Positions 61,635-64,000 of a stretch of 64,000 nucleotides of DNA are shown here, piece by piece. Numbering within the stretch: position 1 is the first letter of the stretch; each line of letters opens with the position of its first letter. The position numbers were made by a program, and so were the translations under genes. The stretch spans positions 1,061,131 to 1,125,130 of the forward strand of contig NZ_LJJB01000010.1 of NCBI RefSeq assembly GCF_001420695.1, in the 5' to 3' direction. The notes below the pieces were generated by a model that worked only from the letters and a program-made list of their open reading frames with translations, was not told the DNA's origin and did no database searches. Source of the DNA: Brevibacillus choshinensis (GTDB taxonomy: Bacteria > Bacillota > Bacilli > Brevibacillales > Brevibacillaceae).

Positions 61635-61698
61635 GCTATATAGGGTTGAAAATATAAAATAACTTTGTTTCTTAACGATCCTGCCCGTTTCGTGTAGC

Positions 61699-61800
61699 AA
61701 AGGCTGCCGGATTATTGATATTATCCCCTTTTAGTAGACAGTGTGTAAAAAGCGCACTGCAGTTTACTTTGAGGGATAATATCAACAGGTCAGCCTTTTT
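61699..61800 (+). terminator. Long interrupted hairpin after the GNAT gene
   Basis: The outer arms AAAGGCTG/CAGCCTTT are followed inward by the perfect 13-bp arms TTGATATTATCCC (61715) and GGGATAATATCAA (61773) around a 45-base loop, and TTTTT follows. The large loop holds a further hairpin (GTGCGCTTTTT region). It works as a terminator and might be a small structured element. Confidence 0.6.
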
Positions 61801-61881
61801 CAATATACATGGTACGACTCCAACGATCGTGATATAGTCGTCTATATATTCCTCCCCCTATATGAATAAAGGTGATTAACG

Positions 61882-61929
61882 ATGCTCTCATTTGCTAGAT
61901 TGACCAAGTGTAAACCCCCAATTCCGTAA
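61882..61929 (+). CDS. 15-residue leader peptide of the efflux pump gene
   Basis: ATG at 61882, 9 bases after AAAGG, opens MLSFARLTKCKPPIP and stops with TAA at 61929. The Pro-Pro-Ile-Pro ending, directly before the stop, is a sequence on which ribosomes tend to pause. The stop codon touches the 5' arm of a hairpin that covers the start of the pump gene, 47 bases downstream. This arrangement suggests translational attenuation. Confidence 0.55.
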   Translation: MLSFARLTKCKPPIP

Positions 61930-61992
61930 TTTCTTTCCACCTAATTGAGATTTTTGAATATAGGGGGAATTAGCTGTGGAAAGAAAAATCTC
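61930..61992 (+). promoter_or_regulatory. Attenuator hairpin covering the start codon of the efflux pump
   Basis: TTTCTTTCCAC-CTAATT (61930-61946) pairs with AATTAG-CT-GTGGAAAGAAA (61968-61986): 17 bp with a 2-base bulge. The GTG start at 61976 lies in the stem and the GGGGG binding site at 61963-61967 in the loop. A second pairing, GAGATTTTT (61947-61955) with AAAAATCTC (61984-61992), competes for bases 61984-61986. Confidence 0.6.
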
Positions 61993-63151
61993 AACACCAT
62001 CCTTGTTGCTGTTAGTCATTCTTGTGGGTTTCCCACAAATTAGCGAAACGATCTATACACCTTCCTTACCTGATATTGCCGATCATCTGCATGCAAGCAG
62101 TAATGCGATTCAATTGACACTTAGCATTTACTTTCTGGGTTTTGCCTTTGGTGTTTTTTGCTGGGGAAGGCTTTCTGATTCTATAGGACGGCGTCCCGCA
62201 TTACTTTGGGGGATTTTGATTTATGGACTAGGAAGCTTGGGATGCTACCTCTCTGATTCAGCGGAATGGTTATTGGTGAGCCGATTCATTCAGGCTTTTG
62301 GCGCTAGTACCGGTTCTGTGGTGACGCAAACCATTCTGCGCGAGAGTATCGCTGGAAACAAACGTCATGCTGTATTTGCTCAGATTTCTGCAGCTCTGGC
62401 CTTTACTCCGGCTATTGGTCCACTACTTGGAGGATGGGTAGATCAATCTCTTGGTTTTCGGGCTGTTTTCTTCACTCTGATTGTGATGAGCATTGCTATT
62501 TTTATTTACACGCTCGTTTCTCTCCCAGAGACAAGAGTGGCCACGCCCACAAAGATCAACACGCTTTCTGTTGCTAGGCGACTGGCTACTGACAGTAGAG
62601 TATGGGCGTTTGGTTTTCTCATCGGAACGACAAATGGGATATTGTTTAGTTACTACGCCGAAGCTCCATTTATTTTCATCGAATTTTTCCAAATGGGACC
62701 TGGTATGTATGGTTTTTTGGGGATACTCGTGGCGTTGTCTTCCATTTTCGGTGCCATGCTATCGAAAAGACTGCTAGCTAGATTCCCAGCAGAACGAATT
62801 ATTTTTATAGGCTCCGCCGTAACGACTTTGGGAGCAGTATTTCTCACTGGCCTTGCTCTGTATGGGATGAGCCCTTCCGTACAATCGTTGCTTTTTATGG
62901 TAGCTTCCATCTTTATCCTCCTGCTAGGAATTGGAATGGCTATACCTAACTGCCTGAGTTTGGCGCTCATCCATTACAGCGATGTACTGGGTACAGCAGG
63001 TGCCTTTTTTGGGCTAGGCTACTATGTTGTTGTCAGCCTTATTACCAGTGGGATGAGCTATCTTCACAATGATTCACTAGTAACGATGCCTATGTATTTT
63101 CTTCTGTTGGCGATATGTATGGTCCTTGTGAGCAAAAGGATTGCTAGCTAG
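61976..63151 (+). CDS. MFS drug efflux transporter (Bcr/CflA type)
   Basis: A 391-residue 12-helix transporter. Helix 1 holds QISETIYTPSLPDIADHL, motif A is GRLSDSIGRRPALLWG, and RFIQAFGASTGSVVTQTILRE is the family's helix 4 region. Members export chloramphenicol, bicyclomycin, sulfonamides and other drugs by proton antiport. The start is a GTG at 61976, after GGGGGAA. It stands behind a 15-codon leader and a hairpin that includes the start codon, so expression is probably induced when an inhibitor stalls ribosomes. The drug is unknown. Confidence 0.88.
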   Translation: MERKISTPSLLLLVILVGFPQISETIYTPSLPDIADHLHASSNAIQLTLSIYFLGFAFGVFCWGRLSDSIGRRPALLWGILIYGLGSLGCYLSDSAEWLLVSRFIQAFGASTGSVVTQTILRESIAGNKRHAVFAQISAALAFTPAIGPLLGGWVDQSLGFRAVFFTLIVMSIAIFIYTLVSLPETRVATPTKINTLSVARRLATDSRVWAFGFLIGTTNGILFSYYAEAPFIFIEFFQMGPGMYGFLGILVALSSIFGAMLSKRLLARFPAERIIFIGSAVTTLGAVFLTGLALYGMSPSVQSLLFMVASIFILLLGIGMAIPNCLSLALIHYSDVLGTAGAFFGLGYYVVVSLITSGMSYLHNDSLVTMPMYFLLLAICMVLVSKRIAS

Positions 63152-63467
63152 ACGAAAAACCTCTCCTTGATCGAAGCAAGTGACATGCAAAAAGACCAAT
63201 TAGTATCATCGGATCTAAAACAAAAGAGCCACATCCTCTGTTATTTCTCAGAAGATGTGGCTGTTTCTTTTCTGTCCTGCTATACTGCGTAGCCTTGTCC
63301 AAACCATCATCCATCCCGTTTTGTCCACGTGTGGCACTAATATCTGTCAGCCACTCAGTACTTGAATCACGGAGAGCTTCATTTCCTCTGCCAAAAGGGG
63401 CAAAACGATCGAAAGGTAATCATTATAAACGCTTTGTAACCTTTCCTTGTCTGTTACTTGTCACTTT
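63152..63467. other. Intergenic region with terminator
   Basis: About 315 bases between convergent genes. They hold the terminator at 63227-63268; the rest (63290-63467) contains only weak short frames without ribosome binding sites. Nothing else was recognised. Confidence 0.5.
63227..63268 (+). terminator. Terminator of the efflux pump gene
   Basis: AGCCACATC and GATGTGGCT form a 9-bp perfect stem around an 18-base loop, and TTTCTTTT follows, about 75 bases after the stop. Confidence 0.8.
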
Positions 63468-64000
63468 TTATTTCTTGGCATAGCATCCGCAAGTCGTGAT
63501 ATGATCATTGACCATTCCTACTGCCTGCATAAACGCATAGCAGATCGTAGAGCCCACAAAAGTGAAACCGCGTTTCTTCAAATCCTTGCTCAGCTTGTCA
63601 CTCACTTCTGTGGTGGCAGGTACTTCTGACATCGCTGTGAAGCGGTTTTGGATCGGTTGGCCACCGACGAATGACCAAATATAGTCGCGGAATGAGCCAA
63701 ATTCCTCGACGACTCGGAAATATGCCTTCGCATTGGTAACGACTGCTCTGACCTTCAATCTGTTGCGGACGATTCCTTCGTTGTTCAGGAGTTCCTCGAT
63801 TTTGCTTTCATCGTACTGAATGATTTTCTCGGGCTCGAAGTTATCAAATGCTATTCGGTAGTTATCTCGTTTTTTCAGGATGGTATACCAGCTCAGCCCT
63901 GCCTGCGCCCCCTCAAGATTGAGGTACTCGAACAGGAGTCGGTCGTCAAATACCGGTACTCCCCATTCGTGATCGTGATAGTCGATATATAATGGATCCT
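63468..64000 (-). CDS. tag: DNA-3-methyladenine glycosylase I (5' end cut by window edge)
   Basis: The gene enters from the right edge; 177 codons are visible. The N-terminal part reads DPLYIDYHDHEWGVPVFDD and GAQAGLSWYTILKKR, the signature of Tag enzymes. The C-terminal NDHITTCGCYAKK carries the zinc ligands His and Cys; the partner Cys and His near the N terminus are beyond the edge or at YHDHEW. Tag removes 3-methyladenine from alkylated DNA. The TTG at 63758 is an internal codon, not a start. The start lies outside the window. Confidence 0.93.
   Translation of the reverse strand, partial: DPLYIDYHDHEWGVPVFDDRLLFEYLNLEGAQAGLSWYTILKKRDNYRIAFDNFEPEKIIQYDESKIEELLNNEGIVRNRLKVRAVVTNAKAYFRVVEEFGSFRDYIWSFVGGQPIQNRFTAMSEVPATTEVSDKLSKDLKKRGFTFVGSTICYAFMQAVGMVNDHITTCGCYAKK

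Noticed and set aside
1-64000. CRISPR arrays, IS elements, tRNA and rRNA genes
   Set aside because: No regularly spaced repeats apart from those within the propeller gene, no transposase frames, and no tRNA or rRNA sequences were seen by eye.

Overview
The window looks like chromosomal DNA of a spore-forming Bacillales bacterium, most likely Brevibacillus or a close relative. I infer this from about 50% GC, strong AGGAGG-type ribosome binding sites, GTG and TTG starts, and Bacillus-type genes (mrfAB, opuA/gbsR, ywbE, ydjO, rhaEW). No rRNA, tRNA, IS element or CRISPR array was seen.

Layout. 1-9.1 kb: start of a probable proline dehydrogenase, a divergent MocR/PdxR regulator, a DUF4362 lipoprotein, a GNAT enzyme, a serine hydrolase, the mrfA-mrfB DNA repair pair and a MarR regulator. 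9.2-18.8 kb: an iron alcohol dehydrogenase, a VWA lipoprotein, a three-gene efflux operon (HlyD-like adaptor, DHA2 pump, lipoprotein adaptor), a VC0807-type membrane protein sharing a near-identical operator with it, a DedA-PAP2 pair and a DUF2167 protein. 19-28.3 kb: a DUF1254 protein, an ECF41-type sigma factor with its oxidoreductase and a matching promoter, the opuA glycine betaine importer with divergent gbsR, an isochorismatase, ywbE. 28.4-41.6 kb: a signalling operon (Hpt-REC-GGDEF-REC protein, response regulator, hybrid kinase), an acyl-ACP desaturase beside ydjO, an acyltransferase, a 7-repeat YVTN propeller protein, a soluble histidine kinase and two probable spore-linked genes. 41.7-51.3 kb: accessory DNA with an SDR remnant, the lysis end of a prophage, nat, a galactitol-type PTS cluster, and a small ORF with a cysteine hydrolase and a LexA-box-preceded HTH gene. 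51.3-60.8 kb: a VOC protein and the L-rhamnose operon (ABC importer ATPase and two permeases, rhaEW, rhaM, and rhaB fused to rhaA). 61-64 kb: a GNAT enzyme, a Bcr/CflA-type efflux pump behind a leader peptide and hairpin, and the partial tag gene.

How the parts work together. The rhamnose genes form one transcription unit from uptake through mutarotation, isomerisation, phosphorylation, aldol cleavage and lactaldehyde oxidation. No substrate-binding protein or regulator for it lies in the window. OpuA and GbsR form an osmoprotectant module. DedA and PAP2 may act together in undecaprenyl-phosphate recycling.

The most notable signals are: a probable translational attenuator (15-codon leader ending PPIP, then a stem covering the start codon) before the efflux pump at 61976; a rhaB-rhaA read-through fusion that keeps an internal ribosome binding site for rhaA; paired 25-bp operators overlapping two promoters; an ECF41 promoter motif before the sigma factor's own operon; and three clusters of DnaA-box-like 9-mers, one inside a coding sequence.
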